Shown: positions 18,879 to 27,391 of the stretch, one piece after another
Layout: the number at the start of each line of letters is the position of its first letter
Numbering within the stretch: the first letter of the stretch is position 1
Assembly: GCA_900540705.1 (NCBI GenBank)
Contig: UQGR01000007.1
Location: 1-45,729 of the forward strand
Reading direction: 5' to 3'
DNA length: 45,729 nucleotides
From: an uncultured Mollicutes bacterium
GTDB taxonomy: Bacteria > Bacillota_I > Bacilli_A > Acholeplasmatales > Anaeroplasmataceae
Notes under the pieces: model-generated
What the model was told of the DNA's origin: nothing
What the model saw: only the letters and a program-made list of their open reading frames with translations
The model's database searches: none
Program-made: the position numbers and the translations under genes

Positions 18879-19411
18879 TTATCAAATGCTCGTTTGCTTT
18901 TTCTAATCGATTCTTTATATTCTATGTGATGAGACTCTAAGAAATCTTTGAAATCCTGTAAGCCTTGTTCTACCTCATCGACCTCGTATTCAATCTCGTA
19001 GTCGGTATGACCATAATATTCACTTCTGTCAAAAAATATTGTGCCATCCTTATAAGGAGAAGAAGCACGATAGGTTGTCAGCTCAGCAACGTTTTTAACG
19101 AAGTAAGGCAAATCAATGATTTTTGCATCAAACCCATTTTCTAGCATTTCTATAGCATGCTCCTTACTCAGTAAAATGTGAGTTTCATCCGCTCCTACAG
19201 AGGATCTGGTTTTTTTAGTCAGCTTATAGCCATTGCCTTTTTTTCGGATTCGCAGAACGGTTTGTTCATTTAAAAGCTTTGTATCCTCCGTATCAAAATA
19301 GAAATTGGTTTGAGGGAAGATGTTATTGGATAATCCAAACTCATCTAGAAGCTTTTCATAAATATCTTGAGAGATTAATGTCTTAAATTCGATTTCTTTA
19401 TTCTTGTTCAT
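18869..19411 (-). CDS. CYTH domain protein (YjbK-like triphosphate tunnel protein)
   Basis: 180 residues. The N-terminal EIEFK motif, the LRIRKK strand, KLTKK, and the acidic YEIEYEVDE strand near the C-terminus are the alternating charged strands that build the CYTH triphosphate tunnel. The family includes inorganic tripolyphosphatases, thiamine triphosphatases and class IV adenylyl cyclases; Firmicute YjbK-type members are thought to act on polyphosphate-like substrates. The gene is divergent from the NAD kinase gene. In Bacillus subtilis yjbK is also close to the NAD kinase gene, which supports the assignment. The exact substrate is not determined. Confidence 0.85.
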   Translation of the reverse strand: MNKNKEIEFKTLISQDIYEKLLDEFGLSNNIFPQTNFYFDTEDTKLLNEQTVLRIRKKGNGYKLTKKTRSSVGADETHILLSKEHAIEMLENGFDAKIIDLPYFVKNVAELTTYRASSPYKDGTIFFDRSEYYGHTDYEIEYEVDEVEQGLQDFKDFLESHHIEYKESIRKSKRAFDNRK

Positions 19412-19456
19412 CTTAGATACCTCTTCTAAAATATATCTCTATTATCTAATATTTGG

Positions 19457-19484
19457 TTGAAAAAATCAAGTCTTGTGATAAAAT
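19457..19484 (+). promoter_or_regulatory. Putative promoter of nadK
   Basis: TTGAAA (19457-19462), 16-bp spacer, TAAAAT (19479-19484), in the divergent spacer with the CYTH gene. Confidence 0.6.
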
Positions 19485-19522
19485 AATAACAGATAAAATT
19501 TAAATCGACAGGACAGATCATT

Positions 19523-20290
19523 ATGAAATATTGGATTATTGCAAAAAATGATAAAAAATCAACCCTTGCTAAAGAAAAATTAATGAAGAATATTACTCTA
19601 GAATTAGACGAGAAGAATCCAGAGCTGGTGGTAGCGATTGGTGGAGATGGGACATTTATCAATGCAGTTCATCAGTTTCCTCAGGCTGTTATCTTTGGGT
19701 TACATACAGGGCATTTAGGGTTTTATTCAAATTATACACTTGAGTCCTTAGACGATTTAATAATGGATATCAATGAAAAGAAATATAAAGTAGAATGGAT
19801 AGATTTACTCAAATGCAGTATTCAAGCTGGTCAAAAAAATATTGTGGACTATGCTTTAAATGAAATGACCATCATTATGCCACCAAGAACATTAATCCTG
19901 AATGTTTATGTAGATGAAGAAAAATTTGAAACCTTTCGAGGAACAGGTCTATGTATTTCTACCTCCTACGGCTCTACTGCATATAATAAATCCCTTCATG
20001 GGGCAGTAGTAGATCCGAGTGTAAAGGCCTTTCAAATGACAGAAATTGCGGGAATTAATTCAAATTCTTATCGTACCCTATCCTCCTCTTTATTGTTGGC
20101 AAGTCATCGAACTATTATTTTAGAAGCCTTACAGGAGGAAGAGGTTTATATTACAATTGATAATATATCCTATAATATCAAAGAGTTTTCTAGTGCCAAG
20201 ATATCTGTTGCCTCTGATAAGATTCAGGTAGCCTATCATGAACTACCACATTTTGTGGATCGTATAAAAAGAACCTTTTTAACTCAATAA
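19523..20290 (+). CDS. nadK: NAD kinase
   Basis: 255 residues, normal for the short Firmicute NAD kinases. GGDGTFINA (40-48) is the diagnostic catalytic motif. LNEMTI and the glycine-rich FRGTGLCISTSYGSTAYNKS block form the NAD-binding site. It phosphorylates NAD to NADP in the cytoplasm. The ribosome site is weak (AGGAC). The gene is monocistronic and convergent with clpP. Confidence 0.95.
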   Translation: MKYWIIAKNDKKSTLAKEKLMKNITLELDEKNPELVVAIGGDGTFINAVHQFPQAVIFGLHTGHLGFYSNYTLESLDDLIMDINEKKYKVEWIDLLKCSIQAGQKNIVDYALNEMTIIMPPRTLILNVYVDEEKFETFRGTGLCISTSYGSTAYNKSLHGAVVDPSVKAFQMTEIAGINSNSYRTLSSSLLLASHRTIILEALQEEEVYITIDNISYNIKEFSSAKISVASDKIQVAYHELPHFVDRIKRTFLTQ

Positions 20291-20322
20291 AAAAATTCTA
20301 TCCCTTTTAGGACAGAATTTCA
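20287..20322 (-). terminator. Terminator of clpP, possibly bidirectional with nadK
   Basis: AAATTCT (20293-20299) pairs with AGAATTT (20314-20320), with an inner TCC/GGA extension after one mismatch. On the minus strand it is followed by a T run. It overlaps the clpP stop codon. Confidence 0.75.
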
Positions 20323-20876
20323 TCAATGATATGATACTCTAGTGCCTCACTTGCAGACATGTAGTAGTCACGTTCTGTATCATGAGATATTTTTTCAATG
20401 CTCTGATGACAAAGCTCGGCTAGTAGCTCATTCATTAGGGCTTTTGTTTTTAGGAGTCTTTTGGCCTGAATATCAATATCCGATACGACACCCTGCATTC
20501 CACCATAGGGCTGATGAATCATTACCTCAGCGTGAGGAAGTGCCTTTCTCTTTCCTGTTCCACTGGCTAGTAGAAATGCTGCCATCGATGCTGCCATCCC
20601 AACGACAATGGTATTTACCTTAGCCTTAATATGCCGCATCGTATCAAAAACGGCTAGACCGGCTGTAATAGAGCCGCCAGGAGAAGAAATATAGATATCA
20701 ATGGGCTCTTGACTAACTGAATCTAAATATAAAAGCTGAGAAATGATAACAGAAGACATATGGTCATCAATTTCTCCAACCAACAGAATAATTCTATCCT
20801 GCATCAATCTTGAATAGATATCATAGCTTCGTTCTCCATTGGAGCTCTTTTCTAATACATAAGGAATATAAGTCAA
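20307..20876 (-). CDS. clpP: ATP-dependent Clp protease proteolytic subunit
   Basis: The longest open frame reaches 21002, but the protein family starts at the M-x-x-IP block. A TTG at 20876 gives exactly that start (LTYIPYVLEKSSNGERSYDI), and AAGGTGAT sits five bases before it. From there the protein has 189 residues, close to the usual 193-197. The serine protease triad is intact: Ser97 in GMAASMA, His121 in MIHQPYGG, Asp170 in TERDYYMS. It assembles into a tetradecameric barrel and degrades proteins unfolded by ClpX or ClpC. A GTG at 20885 is a less well spaced alternative start. The gene is divergent from gapA. Confidence 0.93.
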   Translation of the reverse strand: MTYIPYVLEKSSNGERSYDIYSRLMQDRIILLVGEIDDHMSSVIISQLLYLDSVSQEPIDIYISSPGGSITAGLAVFDTMRHIKAKVNTIVVGMAASMAAFLLASGTGKRKALPHAEVMIHQPYGGMQGVVSDIDIQAKRLLKTKALMNELLAELCHQSIEKISHDTERDYYMSASEALEYHIIDEILS

Positions 20877-20955
20877 ATTTATCACCTTTTCTTTCGGTTC
20901 TATAATAGCAAAAACGTTTACATAAAATTGTTTTAAAATGTCGATGTCAAATATA

Positions 20956-20984
20956 TTGATAATAAAAAATTTAAGTGGTAAAAT
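20956..20984 (+). promoter_or_regulatory. Promoter of gapA
   Basis: TTGATA (20956-20961), 17-bp spacer, TAAAAT (20979-20984), about 40 bases before the ATG. Confidence 0.7.
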
Positions 20985-21023
20985 AATAATGTAAAAATTC
21001 AATTTTAGGAGGAATTTATAATT

Positions 21024-22055
21024 ATGGCTATTAAAGTGGCAATTAACGGATTTGGACGTATTGGTCGTTTAGCATTCAGACAAATGTTTGGTGCAAAGGG
21101 ATATGAAATTGTTGCAATTAACGATTTAACTGATCCAAAGATGTTAGCAAATTTATTAAAGTATGATACTGCACAGGGCGGATATTGTGGTCATTATGGT
21201 GAAGGACTTCATACCGTTGAAGCTGGTGAAGGTTCTATCACTGTTGATGGCAAGACAATCACGATTTATGCTGAAAAGGATGCAGTTAACCTACCTTGGG
21301 GTAAGCTTGGTGTAGATGTAGTATTAGAGTGTACTGGTTTCTATACAAAGAAGGAAAAGGCACAGGCTCACATTACTGCAGGTGCTAAGAAGGTTGTTAT
21401 TTCAGCTCCAGCTGGAAATGATTTACCTACTGTAGTATTTGGTGTTAACGAGAACGTATTAACAAAGGATGATGCAATCATCTCTGCAGCTTCTTGTACA
21501 ACAAACTGTTTAGCTCCAATGGCAAATGCTTTAAATAAGTATGCTGCTATTCAATCTGGTATTATGAGTACTATCCATGCCTATACAGGAGATCAGATGA
21601 TTCTTGATGGACCACATAGAAAGGGAGACTTACGTAGAGCTCGTGCTGGTGCGGCAAACATCGTTCCTAACTCTACAGGTGCTGCTAAGGCAATTGGTCT
21701 AGTTATTCCTGAATTAAATGGTAAGCTAATTGGTTCTGCACAGCGTGTTCCAGTAACTACAGGCTCTACAACAATTTTAACTGCTGTTGTTAAGGGGAAG
21801 GACGTTACTGTTGAGGGAATCAACGCTGCTATGAAGGCTGCAGCTTCTGAGTCTTTTGGCTATAATGAAGACCCAATCGTATCTTCTGATGTAATCGGAA
21901 TGAAGTTTGGTTCTTTATTCGATGCAACTCAGACTATGGTTGCTAAGGTTGGCGAGGATACTTATCAGGTTCAAGTTGTTTCTTGGTATGACAACGAAAA
22001 CTCATATACAAGCCAAATGGTTCGTACTATCAAATATTTTGCTGAATTAAAGTAA
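21024..22055 (+). CDS. gapA: Glyceraldehyde-3-phosphate dehydrogenase, type I
   Basis: 343 residues. The N-terminal INGFGRIGRLAFRQ is the NAD-binding motif. The catalytic SAASCTTNCLAP holds Cys158, with partner His185 in STIHAYTGDQ, and the C-terminal SWYDNENSY is the family signature. The acidic residue in INDLTDP after the second strand points to NAD specificity and so to the glycolytic GapA role. A strong ribosome site AGGAGG is present. Transcribed alone, with its own promoter and a strong terminator; codon use looks biased, as expected for high expression. Confidence 0.96.
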   Translation: MAIKVAINGFGRIGRLAFRQMFGAKGYEIVAINDLTDPKMLANLLKYDTAQGGYCGHYGEGLHTVEAGEGSITVDGKTITIYAEKDAVNLPWGKLGVDVVLECTGFYTKKEKAQAHITAGAKKVVISAPAGNDLPTVVFGVNENVLTKDDAIISAASCTTNCLAPMANALNKYAAIQSGIMSTIHAYTGDQMILDGPHRKGDLRRARAGAANIVPNSTGAAKAIGLVIPELNGKLIGSAQRVPVTTGSTTILTAVVKGKDVTVEGINAAMKAAASESFGYNEDPIVSSDVIGMKFGSLFDATQTMVAKVGEDTYQVQVVSWYDNENSYTSQMVRTIKYFAELK

Positions 22056-22070
22056 TCTTTAAGAAGGCTT

Positions 22071-22105
22071 AGTCCACTTCTATAGAAGGAGTGGGCTTTT
22101 TCTTT
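22071..22105 (+). terminator. Terminator of gapA
   Basis: AGTCCACTTC (22071-22080) pairs fully (with G-U pairs) with GGAGTGGGCT (22088-22097), followed by a T run. Confidence 0.9.
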
Positions 22106-22108
22106 TCC

Positions 22109-22137
22109 TTTAATTTCTAGCTAGGATATGCTATAAT
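22109..22137 (+). promoter_or_regulatory. Promoter of ung (extended -10)
   Basis: TATAAT (22132-22137) preceded by TGC, an extended -10 element; a weak -35 TTTAAT sits 17 bp upstream. Confidence 0.6.
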
Positions 22138-22163
22138 ATAAAAATAGAAAAGGAGATATACTT

Positions 22164-22814
22164 ATGGGCTGGAAAGAGTTTTTAGATGAAGAAAAACAGA
22201 TGGATTACTATCCAAGATTGAAGGAGGCTATAGATAGGGAGTATGCGACTTATCGCTGCTTTCCAGATTATAAAAAAATATATCATGCACTTTCGATTAC
22301 CAAAATGGAAAATGTAAAGGTGGTAATTTTAGGACAGGATCCTTACCATGAGCTAGGTCAGGCCCATGGACTTGCCTTTTCAGTTTTATGTGAAAAGCTG
22401 CCGCCATCTCTTCAAAACATTTATAAGGAAATGGAACTGGATTTAGGTGTTCCAGTTCGTCAGGATGGGAATCTAGACTATTTGGCTGCTCAAGGTGTAT
22501 TGTTATTAAATACCCTATTATCTGTCCGTGAGGGTCAAGCCTTTTCTCATCGTGATATGGGCTGGGAGATCTTGACAGATCACATCATTCAGAAGCTAAA
22601 TACCTTACCTCAGCCAATTGTTTATATCTTATGGGGCTCGGCAGCTCAATCCAAACAAAGATTTTTGGATAATCCCAATCATTTTATTATCAAGTCAGCT
22701 CACCCATCTCCTCTATCTGCCTATCGTGGATTTTTTGGCTCTAGACCTTTTTCTAGGGCGAATGCTTTTTTAGAATCTCATCATGTGAAACCCATACAAT
22801 GGGTAAAGGCCTAG
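22164..22814 (+). CDS. ung: Uracil-DNA glycosylase (family 1)
   Basis: 216 residues, the usual length. GQDPYH (57-62) holds the water-activating Asp59, and HPSPLSAY begins with the conserved His180 of the Leu-intercalation loop. It excises uracil from DNA at the start of base excision repair. The ribosome site AAAGGAGATA is good. The stop codon lies in the left arm of a terminator hairpin. Confidence 0.96.
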   Translation: MGWKEFLDEEKQMDYYPRLKEAIDREYATYRCFPDYKKIYHALSITKMENVKVVILGQDPYHELGQAHGLAFSVLCEKLPPSLQNIYKEMELDLGVPVRQDGNLDYLAAQGVLLLNTLLSVREGQAFSHRDMGWEILTDHIIQKLNTLPQPIVYILWGSAAQSKQRFLDNPNHFIIKSAHPSPLSAYRGFFGSRPFSRANAFLESHHVKPIQWVKA

Positions 22815-22830
22815 ACTTAGGTCTTTTTCT
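22806..22830 (+). terminator. Terminator of ung overlapping its stop codon
   Basis: AAGGCCTA (22806-22813), tetraloop, TAGGTCTT (22818-22825), then T-rich sequence. Confidence 0.85.
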
Positions 22831-22858
22831 TTCATATATTTAATAATGGGTGAAAAAA

Positions 22859-23290
22859 GTGAATTATTATAATCCAAATTTAAGTTCCTATGAACAATAT
22901 GTGGTAAAGCAGAATGATTCTTTATATATGATTGCTAAAAAGTATGGAATTACTGTAGAGGACTTGAAGGCTGCTAACCATTTGGTATCAAATATGATTT
23001 ATCCAAATCAAATTTTATTTATTCCAAAGAAATCAAATTATGTGACCAAAAGTAATGATAGTATCCAAGAAATTATCAATAAATATAATGTAAATATTAA
23101 GGATATATCTAACTTAAAGGTGATGCCAAACCAATCTATTCCTTATCGTGATCCAAAGGTTCATATGGTTAAGGTTGGCGAAAGTGTAGAGGATATTCTG
23201 GCAAAATATCAGATATCTCCATTAGAATTATTAAAGCTAAATGAAAATAGACTATTGATTCCTGGTGAGAAAATAATTATTGAAAAATAG
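22859..23290 (+). CDS. Small LysM-repeat protein without signal peptide
   Basis: 143-146 residues depending on the start. Two GTG codons compete (22850 and 22859); GGGTGA sits five bases before the second, so I prefer 22859. Three LysM units fill the protein. The first is clear (QYVVKQNDSLYMIAKKYGIT, then IYPNQILFIP). The second is degenerate (about residues 57-95), and the third is at the C-terminus (HMVKVGESVEDILAKYQIS, then LLIPGEKIIIE). LysM binds N-acetylglucosamine-containing glycans such as peptidoglycan. No signal peptide or membrane helix is visible, so either export is non-classical or the protein acts inside the cell, as do some spore-coat LysM proteins. No enzymatic domain is present. 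Confidence 0.8.
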   Translation: MNYYNPNLSSYEQYVVKQNDSLYMIAKKYGITVEDLKAANHLVSNMIYPNQILFIPKKSNYVTKSNDSIQEIINKYNVNIKDISNLKVMPNQSIPYRDPKVHMVKVGESVEDILAKYQISPLELLKLNENRLLIPGEKIIIEK

Positions 23291-23306
23291 TTATTTTTTT
23301 CTTTTA

Positions 23307-23335
23307 TGGAAAATTTTGTTGTATGGTGGTAGAAT
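23307..23335 (+). promoter_or_regulatory. Putative promoter of the Nudix-HAD unit
   Basis: TGGAAA (23307-23312), 17-bp spacer, TAGAAT (23330-23335) with TGG immediately before it (extended -10). Confidence 0.5.
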
Positions 23336-23359
23336 AGATAGGGATATAAGGAGAATTGT

Positions 23360-23857
23360 ATGAGCTATTGTCAGAAATGTGGAACGAAATTAGAATTAAA
23401 GACTTTAGAACATGAGGGAATGGTGCCTTTTTGCAAGACCTGTAAAGCTTATCGCTTCGAAAGTTTTTCTGTTGCAGTTAGCATGATTATCGTTACTAGG
23501 GATTTAAAAAAAACACTTTTGATTGAACAGTATGGAAAAAAACGATATATATTAGTGGCTGGCTATGTGAATAAGACAGAGGCTTTAGAGGAGGCAGCCA
23601 TCCGAGAGATTTCTGAAGAGGTTGGACTCACAGTGGAAAGACTTATCTATCAAAAGTCAAAATATTATGAGAAATCTAATGTCTTGATGGTGAACTATAT
23701 AGCGATAGTAGAACAGGATGTAGTTACTGCAAACTATGAGATAGATAGCTATTCTTGGTTTTCCTTAGAGGAGGCCAAGCAGCTGATTGCTTCTCCAAGT
23801 TTGGCTCAGGAATTTTACAATTATTTTTATGATAGGGTAAAGAACAATGAAATATAA
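23360..23857 (+). CDS. Nudix hydrolase with N-terminal zinc ribbon
   Basis: 165 residues. CQKCGTK and CKTCK near residues 4-30 make a four-cysteine zinc ribbon. The Nudix box fits the consensus G-x5-E-x7-REUXEEXGU exactly (GYVNKTE, seven residues, then REISEEVGL). The layout resembles short NudC-like enzymes, which cleave NADH or dinucleotides. The NudC SQPWPFPxS specificity motif is absent, so the substrate is open. It overlaps the HAD phosphatase gene by 11 bases, suggesting coupled expression. Confidence 0.88.
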   Translation: MSYCQKCGTKLELKTLEHEGMVPFCKTCKAYRFESFSVAVSMIIVTRDLKKTLLIEQYGKKRYILVAGYVNKTEALEEAAIREISEEVGLTVERLIYQKSKYYEKSNVLMVNYIAIVEQDVVTANYEIDSYSWFSLEEAKQLIASPSLAQEFYNYFYDRVKNNEI

Positions 23858-24482
23858 AATGGTAGTATTTGATTTAGATGGAACAATTTTAAATACGATA
23901 GGAGATTTATGTGATGCCTGTAATTGTGCTTTGAGGAAGCATGGCTTGACTGCCATAACCGAGGAGCAAACCAAGGCCTATTTGGGGCATGGCATTCGTC
24001 ATTTGATTCAGGCGGCTTCCCTTCATCATCCTCAGGTTGACGATATTTTAGCTGACTTTAAAGCGTATTATGGGAAAAATTATAATATTAAAACGAAAGC
24101 CTATTCAGGAATCCAAGAGGTTTTCTCCTATTGTAGGGAACAGGGGATTCGATTGGGGGTTGTCACCAATAAGGTCGAATCCATTGCTAGACATTTGGTT
24201 GAAGCACACTTTCCTAATATTATGAACTTTGTGTATGGGGATACTGAAAATCGAAAGCGTAAGCCTAATCCAGAAACGATTCTTACCATTCTAAAGGATT
24301 ATGCTTTAAATAAAGAAGACCTCCTCTATATTGGAGATAGTGAAGTGGATATTGCTACTGTAAGTAATGCAGGGGTAGATGGACTATTTGTGAGCTATGG
24401 CTTTCGGACCAAACAGGAGTTACAGCAGTACACAGATCGTCTAGTGGATTGTCCAAATGAGATTATAGAGTGGATAAGGTAG
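23847..24482 (+). CDS. HAD-superfamily phosphatase, phosphoglycolate phosphatase-like
   Basis: 211 residues. Motif I DLDGTILNT gives the nucleophile and acid/base aspartates. VVTNK is motif II, the lysine in NRKRKPNPET is motif III, and YIGDSEVDIATVSNAG is motif IV. The cap inserted after motif I is helical (C1 type), as in Gph and PpaX. Likely substrates are small phosphate esters such as 2-phosphoglycolate or pyrophosphate; the choice cannot be made from sequence. Its start lies inside the Nudix gene. Confidence 0.9.
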   Translation: MKYKMVVFDLDGTILNTIGDLCDACNCALRKHGLTAITEEQTKAYLGHGIRHLIQAASLHHPQVDDILADFKAYYGKNYNIKTKAYSGIQEVFSYCREQGIRLGVVTNKVESIARHLVEAHFPNIMNFVYGDTENRKRKPNPETILTILKDYALNKEDLLYIGDSEVDIATVSNAGVDGLFVSYGFRTKQELQQYTDRLVDCPNEIIEWIR

Positions 24483-24491
24483 GGAAAATAT

Positions 24492-25142
24492 ATGGATATT
24501 GAAATCATGCTGCGGGTGATTGAATATATAGGTACAATTGCCTTTGCAATTTCAGGGGCTTTAATTGCAATTGAAAATAAAATGGATATTTTAGGTGTTG
24601 TAATTCTTGGAAGTACGACAGCGGTAGGTGGTGGACTATTTCGGGATATCATCATAGGTAGAGCTATGCCCTCTATGTTTGCCAATCCCAGCTATGTAAT
24701 CGTTGCTGCTGCTACAACCTTAATCGTCTTTCTAGTGATGTATTTTTTAAAAAATACAAAAGTGGTGGAAAGTAAAATATATAAGATAGGATTTAATATC
24801 ACTGATAGCTTAGGCTTAGGTGTGTTTGTCGTTGTAGGAGCTACGCAAACGATGGAGGCAGGTATTACAAACCATTTTATGATCATCTTTTGTTCCGTGC
24901 TGACGGCGGTTGGTGGAGGAATGCTAAGAGATATTATGGCTGCGCATATTCCAGCGATTTTTAGGAAACATATCTATTGTGTGGCAGCTATTATAGGAGC
25001 GGTATTATATTATTGTATCATCCTAAATAGCCATATGTATCCTTTAGCTTCTATCTTATCTATTGTGGTGGTAGTTTTGATTCGCTACTTAGCTTTTCAT
25101 TTTCAATTGAACCTACCTAAGGTTAAAATTAATGAGGAATAA
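24492..25142 (+). CDS. TRIC-type cation channel family protein (UPF0126/YadS-like)
   Basis: 216 residues with seven hydrophobic helices. Two homologous halves each carry the family signature: AVGGGLFRDI in the first and AVGGGMLRDI in the second, at the kinked pore-lining helices. Bacterial relatives form trimeric channels permeable to K+ or Na+; the physiological role is not well defined. It follows the HAD gene after nine bases and probably shares its transcript. Confidence 0.9.
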   Translation: MDIEIMLRVIEYIGTIAFAISGALIAIENKMDILGVVILGSTTAVGGGLFRDIIIGRAMPSMFANPSYVIVAAATTLIVFLVMYFLKNTKVVESKIYKIGFNITDSLGLGVFVVVGATQTMEAGITNHFMIIFCSVLTAVGGGMLRDIMAAHIPAIFRKHIYCVAAIIGAVLYYCIILNSHMYPLASILSIVVVVLIRYLAFHFQLNLPKVKINEE

Positions 25143-25144
25143 AG

Positions 25145-25173
25145 TTTACATTAATTTCCAAATTTGATATAAT
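25145..25173 (+). promoter_or_regulatory. Promoter of ytxK-ackA
   Basis: TTTACA (25145-25150), 17-bp spacer, TATAAT (25168-25173). The expected start of transcription (about 25180) is only about 11 bases before the ATG, so the leader would hold little beyond the ribosome site. Confidence 0.8.
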
Positions 25174-25190
25174 TATAAAAGGTGAAGAAT

Positions 25191-26126
25191 ATGCAGGAAG
25201 TTAAGACGGACAACCTTGAGCTTTTCTATGATTGTGTAGATGAGTCCAATAATTTACTATATGAGATTTTTCATAAAAGCTACTTTGAGCTTATAGAGCT
25301 TACGGTAAATAATATTTTGGCTTCAGATGTAGTTTGTGATTGTGAAACAGAATTCGTTCAACAATTGAATGAAATTTATGATAAAATAGCAGATATAGAT
25401 TTTACTGTCGAAGATGTACGTAAGGCAATGCAAGCCATCATTCTTAAGGGTTTTAAGGAGATGCGAATCCCTAATGGGAATACAACTCCAGATACTTTAG
25501 GAATATTCACCGCATATTTGATTACCAAACTATCAAAGAAACAAAGCATTTCCATCTTAGATCCATTGTGTGGAACAGGGAATTACCTTCATACGATTTT
25601 AAATCATTTGGATAAGACCTGTAAGGCCTATGCATGTGATCATGACTTATGGATGACAAAGCTTACAAAAATGGTCAGTGATCTATTGTCTATTGAGGTA
25701 GAGCTTTATTTACAGGATACTCTAAATTTGAATCTTAGCGGGTTAGATTTCATAGTCTTTGATATGCCAAATGTACTGAAAGAAGATTCAAAAACTTACT
25801 TTCCTTATGATGCAATTTTAAAGTATAGTAAAATGCTAAGCTCTGAAGGCTGTATGATTGGAATTGTGGGAAATGATTTCTTTGATTATGATAAAAATCA
25901 AAGCTTTAAAAAACAGTTGCTGGAGGAATGCTCTATCATTGGATTAGTAGAGCTACCGGATAATATGTTTGTTGCAAAGCCTAAAATTCTTCTAGTTATC
26001 CAAAAAAAGGTCTATGAGGATAAGAAGAATTGCTTTATGGTCAAACTGCCAAGCTTCACAAACGTCAAGGAATTTAATCAGTCCTTGCTGGAAATCGAAG
26101 CGTGGTTTGAAAAAAATAAAATTTAG
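25191..26126 (+). CDS. ytxK: YtxK-family class I SAM-dependent methyltransferase-like protein
   Basis: 311 residues from the ATG at 25191, which has AAAGGTGA properly spaced; a GTG at 25182 is inside that ribosome site. The SAM-binding motif I is DPLCGTGNYLHT, like N6-adenine methyltransferases (DPxCGTGxxL). The catalytic NPPY is replaced by FDMPN, as expected for the YtxK group, where this motif is divergent. The C-terminal half (GMIGIVGNDFF, VELPDNMF) matches type I restriction methyltransferase-like folds. The position directly before ackA is conserved with Bacillus. Substrate unknown; activity on DNA is doubtful given motif IV. Confidence 0.85.
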   Translation: MQEVKTDNLELFYDCVDESNNLLYEIFHKSYFELIELTVNNILASDVVCDCETEFVQQLNEIYDKIADIDFTVEDVRKAMQAIILKGFKEMRIPNGNTTPDTLGIFTAYLITKLSKKQSISILDPLCGTGNYLHTILNHLDKTCKAYACDHDLWMTKLTKMVSDLLSIEVELYLQDTLNLNLSGLDFIVFDMPNVLKEDSKTYFPYDAILKYSKMLSSEGCMIGIVGNDFFDYDKNQSFKKQLLEECSIIGLVELPDNMFVAKPKILLVIQKKVYEDKKNCFMVKLPSFTNVKEFNQSLLEIEAWFEKNKI

Positions 26127-26143
26127 AAGTGAGGAAAACAAAA

Positions 26144-27337
26144 ATGGCAAAAATTATGGCAGTAAACGCTGGAAGCTCCTCTATTAAGTTTCAGTTATTA
26201 GAGATGCCAGCAGAAACAGTTATTGCATCTGGAGTAATGGAAAGAATTGGGTTGGCTGAAGGAATTTTCACCTTAAAGTATGATGGTAAAAAGGAAGAAA
26301 CACATCCCGTATTACCTACCCATGCAGAGGGAGTAGAATTATTACTAGAAACCTTAGTAGAAAAGGGAATTGTAAAGAGCTTAGATGAAATATCAGGAGT
26401 AGGACATCGTGTCGTTCAGGGTGGAGAATATTTTAAGGATTCTAGCCTGGTTGATGAAACGGTCATTGAAAAGATTGCAGAGCTAGCAGATTTAGCTCCT
26501 CTTCATAACCCTGCTCATATCATTGGTATCAAAGCCTTTCAAAAGGCATTACCAAAGGTTCCAGAGGTTGTTGTGTTTGATACTGTATTCCATCAAACCA
26601 TGCCAGAGGAGGCCTATATGTATGCCGTACCATATGAGTGGTATGAAAAATATGGCATCCGTAAATATGGCGCCCATGGTACATCTCATAAGTATGTATC
26701 TGAAAGATGTGCTGAGATTATGGGTAAATCTTTAAAGGATACAAAAATAATTGTTTGTCACTTAGGTAATGGTGCATCCATTTCAGCAGTAGAGGGTGGC
26801 TTGTGTAAGGATACTTCTATGGGACTTACTCCGTTAGAGGGAATCCCTATGGGAACTCGTACGGGAAATATTGACCCAACGGTTGTTTCCTATATCTGTG
26901 CTAAGGAAGGAAAAACTGCAGCTGAGGTTGTAAATATTTTGAATAAGAAATCCGGCTATCTAGGAATGTCTGGACGTTCGAATGATGCTAGAGATGTAAC
27001 GGCAGGTATGGAGGCTGGCGATCATAGATGTAAGCTGACCTTTGATGTACAGGCAAAACGTATTGCAGATTATGTAGCCTCCTACTGGTTATATTTAGGT
27101 GGCTGTGATGCAATCTGCTTCACCGCAGGTATGGGTGAAAACCTGAAGCATCTTCGTTTAAATGTTGCAAAGCGTCTAGCACCTCTTGGAGTAAAGATTG
27201 ATGAACAGCTGAATGATACCTTCTCTGATGAACGCTTGATTTCTACGAAGGATTCTAAAATCAAGCTATATATCATTCCTACAAATGAAGAGGTAATGAT
27301 TGCTAGAGATACGGTTAGAGTTGCAAAAATTCAATAA
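26144..27337 (+). CDS. ackA: Acetate kinase
   Basis: 397 residues from the ATG at 26144 behind GTGAGGA; the in-frame GTG at 26129 lies upstream of the ribosome site. Diagnostic motifs: VNAGSSSIKFQL at the N-terminus, GHRVVQGG, VFDTVFHQTMP, YGAHGTSHKYV, CHLGNGASISAV and FTAGMGEN. It transfers phosphate between acetyl phosphate and ADP, giving ATP and acetate in fermentation. The start is 17 bases after ytxK, in the same transcript. No pta gene is in the window. Confidence 0.97.
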   Translation: MAKIMAVNAGSSSIKFQLLEMPAETVIASGVMERIGLAEGIFTLKYDGKKEETHPVLPTHAEGVELLLETLVEKGIVKSLDEISGVGHRVVQGGEYFKDSSLVDETVIEKIAELADLAPLHNPAHIIGIKAFQKALPKVPEVVVFDTVFHQTMPEEAYMYAVPYEWYEKYGIRKYGAHGTSHKYVSERCAEIMGKSLKDTKIIVCHLGNGASISAVEGGLCKDTSMGLTPLEGIPMGTRTGNIDPTVVSYICAKEGKTAAEVVNILNKKSGYLGMSGRSNDARDVTAGMEAGDHRCKLTFDVQAKRIADYVASYWLYLGGCDAICFTAGMGENLKHLRLNVAKRLAPLGVKIDEQLNDTFSDERLISTKDSKIKLYIIPTNEEVMIARDTVRVAKIQ

Positions 27338-27391
27338 ATATCACAATTTCCCATAATTTAAACGTATTATTGAGATATTTAGAGGGTATAC

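Noticed and set aside
20895..20935. cre-like element TGTAAACGTTTTTG near clpP/gapA
   Set aside because: Only one half fits the CcpA consensus; not strong enough to list as a site.
20877..21002. N-terminal extension of clpP by 42 residues
   Set aside because: It covers the gapA promoter and has no family similarity; the ClpP family start is at the TTG.
25741..25800. YtxK as an active DNA N6-adenine methyltransferase
   Set aside because: The catalytic NPPY motif is absent; only the SAM-binding fold is supported.
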